Shown here piece after piece: positions 18,848 through 28,653 of a stretch of 64,000 nucleotides of DNA (positions are counted from its first letter, which is position 1; every line of letters starts with the position of its first letter). The translations under genes were made by a program, and so were the position numbers. The notes under the pieces are model-generated. The model did not search any database. It was not told the DNA's origin and was given only the letters and a program-made list of their open reading frames with translations. This stretch comes from Tamlana sp. I1 (GTDB lineage: Bacteria; Bacteroidota; Bacteroidia; Flavobacteriales; Flavobacteriaceae). The DNA is taken from assembly GCF_015355625.1 (NCBI RefSeq), contig NZ_JACLAF010000007.1, forward strand, positions 1 to 64,000, read 5' to 3'.

Positions 18848-20953
18848 TTAATGAAAAAATTGTGAAGCTGGAATAGTTTGCTTACTTATTTTAGAACTAC
18901 TCCATTCTAGATTTAACTTTTTCACTTTTTCACCATGAATAGAATATAGTCTAATAGGGTGTAAGCCTGCTTTTAAACGCAGAGTGCCGCTTTTGGTGGA
19001 ATTCCCAAAATAGTTGTAGTCTGCATCTATAACCGCTGCATCGTGTATGCGTAATAAAGCGCCTTTATCAGTAGTAATATAGAAATTGTAAACGCCATCT
19101 TCAGGAATTTTAATGTAACCTTCAATATATAATGCTCCAAAAGCCTGGTTAGTATCTATTTTTGTATTTGGTGCTTTTGTAGTGCCTTTGTTATCAGGGG
19201 TAAATGTTTCTAATGCGGGAACCCAAGGAAAATTACCTTTGTAAACTTTCCATACAAGACCTTTATTAGTGTTATTTATGACTTTTGCAGGGATTAGCTC
19301 ATTATCATACGGTCGTACTGCAGTATTATTTGCTATACGTGATTGTAATGCTCTATCTTTTAGTTCTTGCTGAAAAGTTTTCATTCCAGCATTTTTTGCT
19401 AAATTATTGGTCTGTTGAGGATCTTTTACAACATCATAAATTTCAAAATCATCATCTTGTTTCTTGATATCATAACGAACTCCCACTAAATTATCAATAC
19501 GCAACATTTGCATTTGATTTCTTTTACCGCCTCTACGTGCTGGTATAAAATCTTTATAATTTGGTGTGGTTTTACTTTGAAAATATTCAACATAAATATT
19601 ACTATTTTGTTGATTTCCTTTATTAAGTAGCGATGGGAGCAATGATACACCATCCGATATTGCTGGAGCTGGTAAACCGGCCATATTCACAAATGTAGGC
19701 ATCCAGTCGTACGAAATACTAGGGGTTTCAATAGTATGACCTGTTGGTATATTTTCGGGCCACCATGCAATGGTTGGCATTCTTAGGCCGCCTTCCCAAC
19801 AATCACGTTTAATACCGTCAAAAGGGCCAAAACTTTTAAAGAAAGTAGGGTTAATAGGTTTGTTTTTGATATAAGACTCTCTTGAAGGGCCATTGTCAGA
19901 CGTAAAAATAACCATGGTGTTGTTATCAATATCAAGGTCCTTTAAAAGTTGTAAAATATCACCTACCGCTCGATCTATACGTCTTACATCCGTAGCATAT
20001 CGTTTGTAAATATCTGGCCATGCAATTTCTGGTGTTGAAGTTTTTCCATCATCGTCGTAAGTGGCATTAACATAATCAGGATGTATCCAAGAATCTACTT
20101 TTCCAGAAGCGGTGTTAATCATTTTCCCAGGTTTTCCTGTCCATTGAATACCTCCGTTTAAACCATTTCCTTCAGGGTATGCCTGTGTTGGCAGTTCAAG
20201 TACTGCATGAGGCGTATCATAAGCTAAATACATAAAGAAAGGTTTTTTATTTTCGTTACTTTTTTTATGATCTACAATCCATTTTTTTGCAACAGCAGTC
20301 CATAAGTCTGTAGTATAACATTTATCTAAGTTAGCCGTTATGTTTTTTCTGTTTTCGTAAACTTCTTTTGACCCCCTGTAAGTGCCTTCTTTTGGGTAGT
20401 GTTCGTGTCCATCAACATGGCGGATATACCCCATGTAATAATCAAAACCTCTATTTAGGGGATGAGCAGTCCAGTTTGGACCTTCGTCATGTCTACCTTG
20501 CATACCCCATTTTCCAATAGCGGCAGTACTATAACCTGCTTTTTGTAAGGTCGATCCTAAGGTGTAATTATTATCTAGAGCTTTATCAAATTGGTTATCT
20601 CTAATGTTTGAATGACCTTGATTACGCCCCAGTAGTAGCGATGCTCTTGATGGCGCGCAAACTGGCGCAGCGGCATAGTGTTGCGATAGGGTAGCACCTT
20701 CATGACTCATTTGATCCAGATAAGGGGTGAATTGTCTAGGAATCCCAGAAGTAATATCTAAAGCCAATTGATCTTGGTAGAAAACGCCAAGGTCTCCATA
20801 GCCCAAATCATCTGTTAGAATGAAGATGATATTTGGTTTTTGTTCATCTTGTGCGCCAATCGAGCTAAAAAGCGCTAAAAATAGCATCGTTAAAATCTTT
20901 TTACCTTGGTTCTTTAAATAGAACGGTATGGTTGAAATGCTGTGTAACTTCAT
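18848..20953 (-). CDS. S1-family sulfatase with C-terminal PA14-like domain
   Basis: A 701-aa secreted sulfatase. The signal peptide ends near 'SSIGAQ'. Asp48-Asp49 ('LTDDLGYGD') and 'CAPSRASLLLG' with formylglycine Cys99 are present, as are 'AAIGKWGMQG' and 'FTSDNGPSRES', placing it with the N-acetylgalactosamine-sulfatase-like branch. After the catalytic part (to about residue 540), residues 560-701 form a PA14-like beta-sandwich ('GALYIEGYIKIPEDGVYNFYITTDKGALLRI', written here only as landmark 'PEDGVYNFY'), a common carbohydrate-binding module. It lies 176 bp downstream of the glycan-binding lipoprotein gene and is probably the last gene of the SusC/SusD operon beginning at 31755. A strong terminator follows. 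All core catalytic residues are seen. Confidence 0.92.
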   Translation of the reverse strand: MKLHSISTIPFYLKNQGKKILTMLFLALFSSIGAQDEQKPNIIFILTDDLGYGDLGVFYQDQLALDITSGIPRQFTPYLDQMSHEGATLSQHYAAAPVCAPSRASLLLGRNQGHSNIRDNQFDKALDNNYTLGSTLQKAGYSTAAIGKWGMQGRHDEGPNWTAHPLNRGFDYYMGYIRHVDGHEHYPKEGTYRGSKEVYENRKNITANLDKCYTTDLWTAVAKKWIVDHKKSNENKKPFFMYLAYDTPHAVLELPTQAYPEGNGLNGGIQWTGKPGKMINTASGKVDSWIHPDYVNATYDDDGKTSTPEIAWPDIYKRYATDVRRIDRAVGDILQLLKDLDIDNNTMVIFTSDNGPSRESYIKNKPINPTFFKSFGPFDGIKRDCWEGGLRMPTIAWWPENIPTGHTIETPSISYDWMPTFVNMAGLPAPAISDGVSLLPSLLNKGNQQNSNIYVEYFQSKTTPNYKDFIPARRGGKRNQMQMLRIDNLVGVRYDIKKQDDDFEIYDVVKDPQQTNNLAKNAGMKTFQQELKDRALQSRIANNTAVRPYDNELIPAKVINNTNKGLVWKVYKGNFPWVPALETFTPDNKGTTKAPNTKIDTNQAFGALYIEGYIKIPEDGVYNFYITTDKGALLRIHDAAVIDADYNYFGNSTKSGTLRLKAGLHPIRLYSIHGEKVKKLNLEWSSSKISKQTIPASQFFH

Positions 20954-21129
20954 GTTTATAGATAAATTAAAATAATGTAACGTTTCTATTTTGATAATGG
21001 TTTCTTATAAAAAATCTCCTCATTTTTTGTTTCACTTCAATTAGAAAAACGAAAACGAGAAGATTTATTGGCTATTAATCCTTTTCAAATAGAAATGTTT
21101 TGTTGAAAAAAATATTTAAAAAATAATAG

Positions 21130-22050
21130 TTATTCTTGATCAGGGTCAAATTGATTAACTCCATCAACCACACGATTTCTGTAATCTAATATATCGGTAG
21201 CTTTATAATTTGAACCATTAAAATCAAATGTGTAATTAAGCGTGATTACTTTTGTTTCTGGATTGTAAGATGAGCCACCGTCATCAATTACAGCTACTGC
21301 TCCAGGTAGACTTTGGATAGCTATTGTGTTATCTTCAGAAATAATAATTTCCATTTTATGGTTGCTACCTCTAAAGGTGCCTAGCCCGTTAACTATTGCG
21401 GAGTTAGGAGAAGATACCGTTAACTCTTCAACATCATCAATCCCCCCTGGGTACTCAATTGTTTCGGTTGTGGTGCCATCTGTTTTTACAAATTGCCCTT
21501 TCTGGATGTAATTGCCATAAAGTTTGTTGATGTATGAAAACGTTATCAATGTAGATTCAAAATCGGCCAAAATAGAGTCTGCTTTAACTACATTTTCCAA
21601 TTTAAAACCTAAGGCGTAATTATTCCCTAAAGAGGCAGGGTCTGCTAAATAGTTTATTGAATCTGCTTTTACATACACAAACCCTTGTACTTTTCCAGCA
21701 GGAATAATAATTTTATTATTGGCAGGGTTTCCGTTGGCATCAACAAAGTTATAATAATCACTTGGCAATACAGTTAATCCTTCATTGGCAACAAGGTTGT
21801 CATCTAGTGAGAATGTGATTTCAACATCTTCGGTATTAGATAAACGTCCGCCTAATACGGCACCAACACCTATTCGCATACCTTCACCCATAATAAATGT
21901 TCGGTCTATTTTGGGTTTTGGAAAATACACTGCTGTGTAATCAAATTCATTTTCAACAAAATCATCATACGAACACGACATTATGCCTACACACACGATG
22001 AGGGTAAACACCATTAGTTTTGTTATGTTTTTTAATTTAATCTTATTCAT
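21130..22050 (-). CDS. Surface glycan-binding lipoprotein (DUF1735 / DUF4361-like)
   Basis: A 306-aa lipoprotein ('VGIMSCSYDD', Cys26) with an N-terminal beta-sandwich at about 40-165 in the style of DUF1735 (BT_3987-like, 'YFPKPKIDRTF', 'LPSDYYNF') and a C-terminal half resembling DUF4361. Such proteins follow SusD in Bacteroidota loci and bind polysaccharide at the cell surface, helping hand it to the SusC/D transporter. Its start is 14 bp after the SusD stop, so the two are co-translated from one message. No enzymatic motif is visible. Ligand preference cannot be read from the sequence, but the locus suggests a sulfated polymer. Confidence 0.82.
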   Translation of the reverse strand: MNKIKLKNITKLMVFTLIVCVGIMSCSYDDFVENEFDYTAVYFPKPKIDRTFIMGEGMRIGVGAVLGGRLSNTEDVEITFSLDDNLVANEGLTVLPSDYYNFVDANGNPANNKIIIPAGKVQGFVYVKADSINYLADPASLGNNYALGFKLENVVKADSILADFESTLITFSYINKLYGNYIQKGQFVKTDGTTTETIEYPGGIDDVEELTVSSPNSAIVNGLGTFRGSNHKMEIIISEDNTIAIQSLPGAVAVIDDGGSSYNPETKVITLNYTFDFNGSNYKATDILDYRNRVVDGVNQFDPDQE

Positions 22051-22064
22051 AATAGTTTATTTTT

Positions 22065-23792
22065 TTACCAACCGTTGTTTTGTTTTAAGTTGTTATTTAC
22101 CAATAACTCTGCATATGGTAATGGTAAATAACTGTTTTTTGTTTCGTATTGCCTTCTTTCAACGTCTATGCTCTGATATGAAAAAGTGCCGTCTGTGTTT
22201 TTAATCACTTTAACGCCTTTAACATCGTTAGTGTTAGCAATGTCGTTCCATCTTCTTAAGTCATGAAATCTTTCGCCTGAAAAACATAGTTCTATACGTC
22301 TTTCATTTTTTACTAAGTCTCTAAAATCTGAATTATTACTAGCCGCATTGTCCAAATAAGGGTCTACTAAAAGTCCAGCACGTTTACGTACCATAGACAG
22401 GGCTTCTTTGGCCGATACGGTATAACCTACAGGAGCAGCATCGGGTTGACCGTAAGCTTCATTTAAAGCTTCAGCGTATATTAAGTATAGGTCTGAAAGA
22501 TCTAACTGCACATAAACTTTTGGTAGGTTTGTCGTTACATCAATTCCAGAAGGATCAAAATCTAAATCATTTAAAAACTTTTTTAAATAGTAGCCTGTTC
22601 TGGTACCAACATTATCAATAAACCCACCATAATTGTCTTGGCCGCCTTCAAATATCTCTAGAGGGTTATAATCTGTACAATTTGGCGAATTATAACAAGA
22701 ATCCCCGTTATAAAACAAGAATCTATAAAATCTTGCATCTCTAGATATATAAGGAACAGATGCATCATAACTGCTTTGTGAAGCGCTTATCGGGTACCCA
22801 TTCGCGTCTGGAAATGCATCAACCAAATTTTGTGATGGATTTACTTCGCCTTGACCATAAAGTGTTGGTGGGTATAACCTGTTTTCTAATTGGTTGTTTT
22901 GTCTAGAATTTCTTAACCTCCAGATATGATCTGGGTTGTCCTCTCTTTTATAATCATAACTTTGAAGCGGTTTCAATCCGCCGTTCATTTCAATGAATTC
23001 GTGTGCTAAATCGGCTGCTCTTTGCCATTTTACAAGGTCATTATTAGGATTAAATGCTGGGCTTGCCGCATATAAGGCCACTTTTGCTTTAAGAGCATAA
23101 GCCGCTAAGCCACTTGCTCTTCCTGTTTCTGCATCTGTAAAGGCTATGTTACTTGCTCCAGATCCAGAATACTGTAGTGGTAAGTATTGGATGGCAACAT
23201 CTAAGTCGTTCATGATTTGAGTGACACATTCAGAGTATGTATTTCTTGATAATGTAGCATAATCTTCATTTTCTAAAATGCCATCTACAATTGGGAAGCC
23301 AAGCATTTGGCCATCTGTAGATGGGCCACCAAATACTTTTAGTAACTCCCATTCTGCCCAAGCTTTCAAGAAATGGGCTTCACCATAGTAGCGGTTAATG
23401 GTTCTTTCGTTCTCTAGAGCATCATCGCGGTTTGGTAAATAAGGAAGTCCTGTATCGTGAACCAACTCTATGTATTGATATACTTTACGTATATTATCGT
23501 ATGATTGTTGCCAAACATATCCGTAAGGATTATCAGTTGGCCCCCAATAACCTGTTGCCAAAGATGACTCATTAGAACTTGATACCCCATTATCGGTGAG
23601 GTATTCTACCGAAAAATCAGTGAAATAATTAAATGAATAATCGGTATATATCACATCGATTAGTCCACGAGATTCTTTTCCAAACTCAGTTATTTCTTCT
23701 TGCTCTATATATTGAATCTCATCGTCTAAGAAATCGCTACAACCATAAGCGGTTATAAGCAGTATGAGTAATATTTTATTAGTTAATTTCAT
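22065..23792 (-). CDS. SusD/RagB family glycan-binding lipoprotein
   Basis: A 575-aa outer-membrane lipoprotein ('LLITAYGCSDFLDDE', Cys18) that caps the SusC channel and captures oligosaccharide. The N-terminal tetratricopeptide-like helices contain 'EAHFLKAWAEWELLKVFGG' (family-typical 'A.fLRA..y..L...yG'). The C-terminal signature 'RKRAGLL', 'ERRIELCFSGERFHDLRRW' is diagnostic of SusD. It lies 26 bp after its partner SusC (23819-26605) and 14 bp before the surface glycan-binding lipoprotein. This is the second of two tandem SusC/SusD pairs in one apparent operon. Confidence 0.95.
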   Translation of the reverse strand: MKLTNKILLILLITAYGCSDFLDDEIQYIEQEEITEFGKESRGLIDVIYTDYSFNYFTDFSVEYLTDNGVSSSNESSLATGYWGPTDNPYGYVWQQSYDNIRKVYQYIELVHDTGLPYLPNRDDALENERTINRYYGEAHFLKAWAEWELLKVFGGPSTDGQMLGFPIVDGILENEDYATLSRNTYSECVTQIMNDLDVAIQYLPLQYSGSGASNIAFTDAETGRASGLAAYALKAKVALYAASPAFNPNNDLVKWQRAADLAHEFIEMNGGLKPLQSYDYKREDNPDHIWRLRNSRQNNQLENRLYPPTLYGQGEVNPSQNLVDAFPDANGYPISASQSSYDASVPYISRDARFYRFLFYNGDSCYNSPNCTDYNPLEIFEGGQDNYGGFIDNVGTRTGYYLKKFLNDLDFDPSGIDVTTNLPKVYVQLDLSDLYLIYAEALNEAYGQPDAAPVGYTVSAKEALSMVRKRAGLLVDPYLDNAASNNSDFRDLVKNERRIELCFSGERFHDLRRWNDIANTNDVKGVKVIKNTDGTFSYQSIDVERRQYETKNSYLPLPYAELLVNNNLKQNNGW

Positions 23793-23818
23793 GTGTATCT
23801 TATTATTTTAAGTATTTA

Positions 23819-26605
23819 TTAAAAACTTATTGTCGTACCTAAAAAGTAACTTCTCATCATTGGGTATTCAGAAACTCCTGACCTTGTGTCTTCTGGATCC
23901 AGATCTTTCATTTTGCTAAAAAGTGCTAAGTTATTACCTCTTAAAAAGAATTTTACAGCATTAAAAGGCGATTTGGAAATTACTTTATCTGATAATGTGT
24001 ACCCAAGTTCCATTGTCGAAATTCTAAAATAACCGCCGTCTACAAGCCAATAATCTGAGGATCTATAGTTGTTATCGCTTTTTATGTTTCCTAATCTCGG
24101 GTTGGCATTTCCATTAGGTAAGTTACTGTTTATACTCCCATAATAGCTACCTAAACCAGAATGTTGGTAATAAGGTACATTACTTAAATCAATATCATAA
24201 CTCGCTACACCAACACCAACAACGTCTAAATTTATGCCTTTAAAGCTGGCTCCAATATTGATGCCGTAATTGAATCTTGGAGTGCTGTTACCAATAGCTT
24301 TTTGATCTCTAGAATCTATAACATTATCCCCGTTTAAATCTTTGTACTTTACATCACCTACGCGAACATCGCCAAACTGCGGTAGCGCATTTGCTATGTT
24401 GTTAGTAGTATAAAGACCATCACTTACATAACCCATAATGTTATCTTCTGCCTGACCTTCTTGCAAACGGTATTGGTCTGGGTATTGTACCTCCGCTATT
24501 CTTACTCCTTTGATTTTGTTATACCCTGCATTAACGCCAAGGTAGTATTTAAAATCGTTTTCGTTGTTTCTAAAAAATATACTCGAATTGAATCCTTGGT
24601 TTTTTCTGTTTGTGTAATTTAAAGCAGGTAAATAGGCATTATTACCTAAAGCTTGAGCATAAAGCTCACTAGCATTGGTGATTTGGCCTTCAATATCGGT
24701 GTTGAAATAGTTGAAATTAAGACTTAATTTGTTAAACATTTGCAGTTCTAAACCAGCAAAAAACTGATTGTAAATAATCCAGTCAATAGCTTGGTTTCCT
24801 GTTTGAGAGACCTGATAGCTAGATTGCGTTTGATTCGATTGTCCAGCACCATAATAAGCTTTGTTTGATCTTGTCCATGTATCTAAATAAAGGAATTTGT
24901 CTGCTGTGTATTCTGTGCCTACTATACCATAAGATGTTCTAAATTTTAAAAAATTAATAACCTTATTATCTTTTAAAAAGTCTTCATTAGAAGCGATCCA
25001 AGAAACCCCTAGAGTAGGGAAAAAATTGGTACGATTGTTTCCTATGAATTTAGAACTATTGCTAGAATTTAAGTTGGCATACATGATGTATTTATTTTGA
25101 AGCGCAAAAGAACCATTTAAATTAAATGTTAATTGGCGTACATCTGGAACATCTGCATCGGGTGTAGGCTGGTAGTAAAGAAGGTGGTTTGCATTTAAAT
25201 TTAAAACACCTTCTCCAAGATCTTTTACATAACTAAGGTTACCTCCATAAGCAAAGTTTCTTAGAACATCAGATTGATTTCTGCTTACATCAAGGGTGTT
25301 AACTTCTGTCGTGTAAACTTTAAGCGCCAATGCGTCTTGGTTATTAACATCCTTATAAGTTTCTAAGGTGTAAAGGGCTGGGGTGTTGTCTGCTTGCAGT
25401 GATTGTGAGTTAAAAGTTCTCATCATCAAGTAAGTATTGTATTTAAGACCTGGCACATAATCTTTAAAATCAAAATTAAAACCAAAGTCAAAAATCATAT
25501 TCGCCTCGTAATCTGTTCTGGTTCCACCAGCCTCTAGCTCTGCCAATAAATTATTGTTAAATTGATTGCTAACAATGTATGCAGAATCGCCTACTTTTAA
25601 AGGAAACGCGTTAGCAGGTGTGCCAGAAATCCAATTAAACATGGTACTAGCATCTAAAACTGGACGATCATTTTCACCAAATTTACCATAAACACTACCA
25701 AAAGTTTCAATTAAATCATTAATCTGAGCTTTAATTTTGGTTCTGAATGTGATACTTCTACCGGTAATTGGATTTCCTACTTTTTCTAAGCCTCGCCAGT
25801 CTGAATATCCAACAAATGCACCGTAAGCTAATTTTTTTGAACCTCCATAAACTGAAAGAGAAGCGAAATTTGAAGGAGATGATTCCTCTAAAAATGTATC
25901 TTGGTAATCAACATTAGGATAGCCTATAGGGTCAGATCCATTTTCATAGGCTTGTATGTCTGCTTGCGAGTATACAGGTCCCAGTCCATCGTTATTAGAT
26001 ACTTTGTTTATTACTCTAGCGTACTCTGCTGCAGATAAGAGGTTAGGCATTCGTGTGGAAGTATTTAAACCTCTTTGGTAATTAACTTCCACTACAGGTT
26101 TTGTATCGTTTTTACCACCTCTGGTTATTACGTATATTAGGCCGTTGTCTCCTAAAATACCCATCAACGAATTAAAGGTCGCATCATTAAGTATGATTAC
26201 TTCTTCAACTTCACGTAAGTCAACTTGAAGACCTCTAGGCTGTCCATCAATTAACACATAAGGTGTGCCTCCATTTAAGGTATATGAATAATTATTAAAA
26301 CCAGGTGTATTTGATTGACTAACAATTCTTAATCCTGGTACGCGTCCTCGTAATGCTTCAGACAGGTTGTCGCCTGGAGTTTTTCTAAGAGTTTCTCCTG
26401 AAATTCTATATACAGCTCCTGTAGACTTGCTCAAGTTAAAGGTTCCAAATGGAGTTTCAAGAATTTGATCTTTAGTTATTGGCGAAAGCGAATCCTGCTG
26501 CACTAAGTTGCTAGAAGAAGTGTTTTGCGCCAACGTTACCCCACCAAGAAATGTGCTTAGCAAACAGAAGAGGTATATTTTAATTTCTGTAAAGGTTTGT
26601 TTCAT
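23819..26605 (-). CDS. SusC-like TonB-dependent transporter lacking the N-terminal carboxypeptidase-like domain
   Basis: A 928-aa TonB-dependent outer-membrane transporter importing oligosaccharides with the SusD at 22065. After the signal peptide ('GGVTLAQ') it goes almost directly into the plug (about 60-170, 'LSEALRGRVPGLRI', 'GGTPYVLIDGQPRG'), without the carboxypeptidase-regulatory-like domain that normally precedes it in SusC proteins, including the one at 28654-31755. The plug's end reads 'GDNGLIYVITRGGK' in place of the usual 'RGANGVIIITTKRG'. The rest is a 22-strand barrel ending in an aromatic residue ('TTISF'). It is shorter than typical SusC (about 1000 aa), which the missing domain explains. 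108 bp separate it from the upstream SusD gene, so it may share that transcript. Confidence 0.93.
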   Translation of the reverse strand: MKQTFTEIKIYLFCLLSTFLGGVTLAQNTSSSNLVQQDSLSPITKDQILETPFGTFNLSKSTGAVYRISGETLRKTPGDNLSEALRGRVPGLRIVSQSNTPGFNNYSYTLNGGTPYVLIDGQPRGLQVDLREVEEVIILNDATFNSLMGILGDNGLIYVITRGGKNDTKPVVEVNYQRGLNTSTRMPNLLSAAEYARVINKVSNNDGLGPVYSQADIQAYENGSDPIGYPNVDYQDTFLEESSPSNFASLSVYGGSKKLAYGAFVGYSDWRGLEKVGNPITGRSITFRTKIKAQINDLIETFGSVYGKFGENDRPVLDASTMFNWISGTPANAFPLKVGDSAYIVSNQFNNNLLAELEAGGTRTDYEANMIFDFGFNFDFKDYVPGLKYNTYLMMRTFNSQSLQADNTPALYTLETYKDVNNQDALALKVYTTEVNTLDVSRNQSDVLRNFAYGGNLSYVKDLGEGVLNLNANHLLYYQPTPDADVPDVRQLTFNLNGSFALQNKYIMYANLNSSNSSKFIGNNRTNFFPTLGVSWIASNEDFLKDNKVINFLKFRTSYGIVGTEYTADKFLYLDTWTRSNKAYYGAGQSNQTQSSYQVSQTGNQAIDWIIYNQFFAGLELQMFNKLSLNFNYFNTDIEGQITNASELYAQALGNNAYLPALNYTNRKNQGFNSSIFFRNNENDFKYYLGVNAGYNKIKGVRIAEVQYPDQYRLQEGQAEDNIMGYVSDGLYTTNNIANALPQFGDVRVGDVKYKDLNGDNVIDSRDQKAIGNSTPRFNYGINIGASFKGINLDVVGVGVASYDIDLSNVPYYQHSGLGSYYGSINSNLPNGNANPRLGNIKSDNNYRSSDYWLVDGGYFRISTMELGYTLSDKVISKSPFNAVKFFLRGNNLALFSKMKDLDPEDTRSGVSEYPMMRSYFLGTTISF

Positions 26606-26713
26606 TTGTATATGTTTTTTTGTTAAATACGATTTTAAAAGGACGCCGTTTGTAGTCCGTTTCTAGTACCGTTTTTTTAACTTATTTAAATATTTTATAG
26701 GGAAAACCCTGTG

Positions 26714-28651
26714 CTACCATCCTGGTGTTTGTTTAAAAGTCGGTGTTGCTTCAACATCTGTTGAAGGTATAGGCCACCAATAATTTCTGTCGTTAAAGGT
26801 TTTCTTTAAATTAGGTTGTTCAACAACATCAAAACTAAAACCAGTAGGGTAGGTCGTCGACGGTCCACCTTGCCATCTCATTTCTAGAAAGTCTACTTTA
26901 GTATTTTCATCTAAGTGTGCCACTTTCCAACGTCTTAAATCATCATATCTAAAACCTTCGTAAGCTAACTCGATAGCACGTTCGTTTTTAATACGTTCTC
27001 TAAACAGCTCTTTAGACCCTGTGTACATACTTTTAACATCAGGCATTCCAACTCTATTACGAATTATGTTTATGGCTTGTATCGCTGTTAGTGTTCCACC
27101 AGGCGCTGTTCCGCTAGGTCCATAAGCTTCGTTAACGGCTTCGGCATAGTTTAAATAAACCTCAGACATTCGCATTAAAATATTATTCACATGAAAATCC
27201 CAGCTACCTGTATTTCCGTTTTGCCAATAAGCCCCATTAGGCACCCATTTTCTTACCATAAGACCTGTTAGATTACTCACGCGCCAAAGTCTATTTGCTG
27301 GTGTTTGAGGGTCGTGTAAACTTTTCCCATATCCCCCTTCTTCATTAATTTGTGCTAAATCAACGACACCTGTATTGTTTAAAGCCCCAACAGTAAATAC
27401 CCAAGGTACACCGTCAAATAAAATGTCGTTATAAAATCTAGGGTCTCTGTTAACAAATGGGTTTTGTGGGTTGTAACTTGGGTCATCTTTAATATCTAAT
27501 CCATTTTTGGTTTCATATTTAGCGGCAAAGTTTGCTAATGCTCCTATTCCCATTGGATTTGTGTTTCCTTTAAGAATATCAAAACCAACAGTTAAAGAAA
27601 GCCTTGGCACTGGATTTAAAGAGAAATCTCCAGGTAAATCAAATCTTAAGTTTGGTTCCATGAAAATAACTTCTTGAGGAATAACTTTACTTACCCCTGG
27701 ACCAACAAAAATATTTCTGTAAGGTTTAAGTTGGTCTGGTTCGGAAACAAAAAGGTCTGCTCCACCAGTATCAACATCCATACTGTTAGCAGCACTAGCG
27801 TCTATAAGGTTGTAAAGTCCGTTATCATTGGCAAAATTGATGACATCTGAAGCGGCTTTCGCAGCATCTATCCATAGAGCTTGATCGTTTGATTTATTGG
27901 CTAAAGGACTTGCTCCAAAAAGAGTTATTCTAGATTTTAATGCCATTGCAGCTCCTTTTGTTGGCCTTCCTGTGTTTTCAGACTCCCATTTAATCGGAAG
28001 TAAGTTTATGGCTTGATTCAAATCAATAATCATATCTGCAAGATTACTATCATAGCTTTCTCGTTCTGTGGTAATTGGAGAATTTAAATCTAAATTATCT
28101 TTTAAATAGGCTAGACCTCCATGACGTTTGGTCATTAAATGGAAGAAATAAGCTCTTAAAAAGTATGCTTGACCTTTAAGTCTATTAATTTCTAGAGGCG
28201 TACCATTTTGTATTTCATTGGCATGTTCTAAAAAGCTATTAACTGTTCTAACACCTTTCCATCCTTCATAATACCTATTTACAAAAAATGGTGTTCCTTG
28301 AAAGCTAGGGTTTTTATTTATTAAACTTAAATAATCGCCTTGTGCATATAAGTTGTATGTTTCGGGTACGTTTAGTGCCAATCTACCTGGGTATCCCTCG
28401 CCACCCATGGTCATGGCAGGTAGCCAATCTGAACCAGTATTTGCTGTGCTTACCTCTGAAATGAGGTTGGTATAAGCCCCATCCAAAAATAATTTTGCTA
28501 AACGGATATCAGAGAAGACATCGTCTTCTTGGAGTCCTTCAAACTCTTGCACCTTATCTAGATAGTCTTCGCAATTAAAGCAAAGGCTACAAATTAGGCC
28601 AAGCCATAATAAATAACTATATTTTTTCATCATTATAACGATTTTATTCAT
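26714..28651 (-). CDS. SusD/RagB family glycan-binding lipoprotein
   Basis: A 645-aa outer-membrane lipoprotein with lipobox near 'SLCFNCEDYLDK'. The ATG at 28651 lies only 2 bp after the SusC stop; an in-frame ATG at 28633 ('MMKKYSYLLW') gives a cleaner signal peptide and is equally possible. SusD signatures are 'GQAYFLRAYFFHLMTKRHGG' in the helical N-terminal part, and 'IRNRVGMPDV' and 'ERAIELAYEGFRYDDLRRWK' at the C-terminus. At 645 aa it is longer than its tandem paralogue at 22065. It pairs with the SusC at 28654 to bind and import glycan. Confidence 0.95.
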   Translation of the reverse strand: MNKIVIMMKKYSYLLWLGLICSLCFNCEDYLDKVQEFEGLQEDDVFSDIRLAKLFLDGAYTNLISEVSTANTGSDWLPAMTMGGEGYPGRLALNVPETYNLYAQGDYLSLINKNPSFQGTPFFVNRYYEGWKGVRTVNSFLEHANEIQNGTPLEINRLKGQAYFLRAYFFHLMTKRHGGLAYLKDNLDLNSPITTERESYDSNLADMIIDLNQAINLLPIKWESENTGRPTKGAAMALKSRITLFGASPLANKSNDQALWIDAAKAASDVINFANDNGLYNLIDASAANSMDVDTGGADLFVSEPDQLKPYRNIFVGPGVSKVIPQEVIFMEPNLRFDLPGDFSLNPVPRLSLTVGFDILKGNTNPMGIGALANFAAKYETKNGLDIKDDPSYNPQNPFVNRDPRFYNDILFDGVPWVFTVGALNNTGVVDLAQINEEGGYGKSLHDPQTPANRLWRVSNLTGLMVRKWVPNGAYWQNGNTGSWDFHVNNILMRMSEVYLNYAEAVNEAYGPSGTAPGGTLTAIQAINIIRNRVGMPDVKSMYTGSKELFRERIKNERAIELAYEGFRYDDLRRWKVAHLDENTKVDFLEMRWQGGPSTTYPTGFSFDVVEQPNLKKTFNDRNYWWPIPSTDVEATPTFKQTPGW

Positions 28652-28653
28652 TT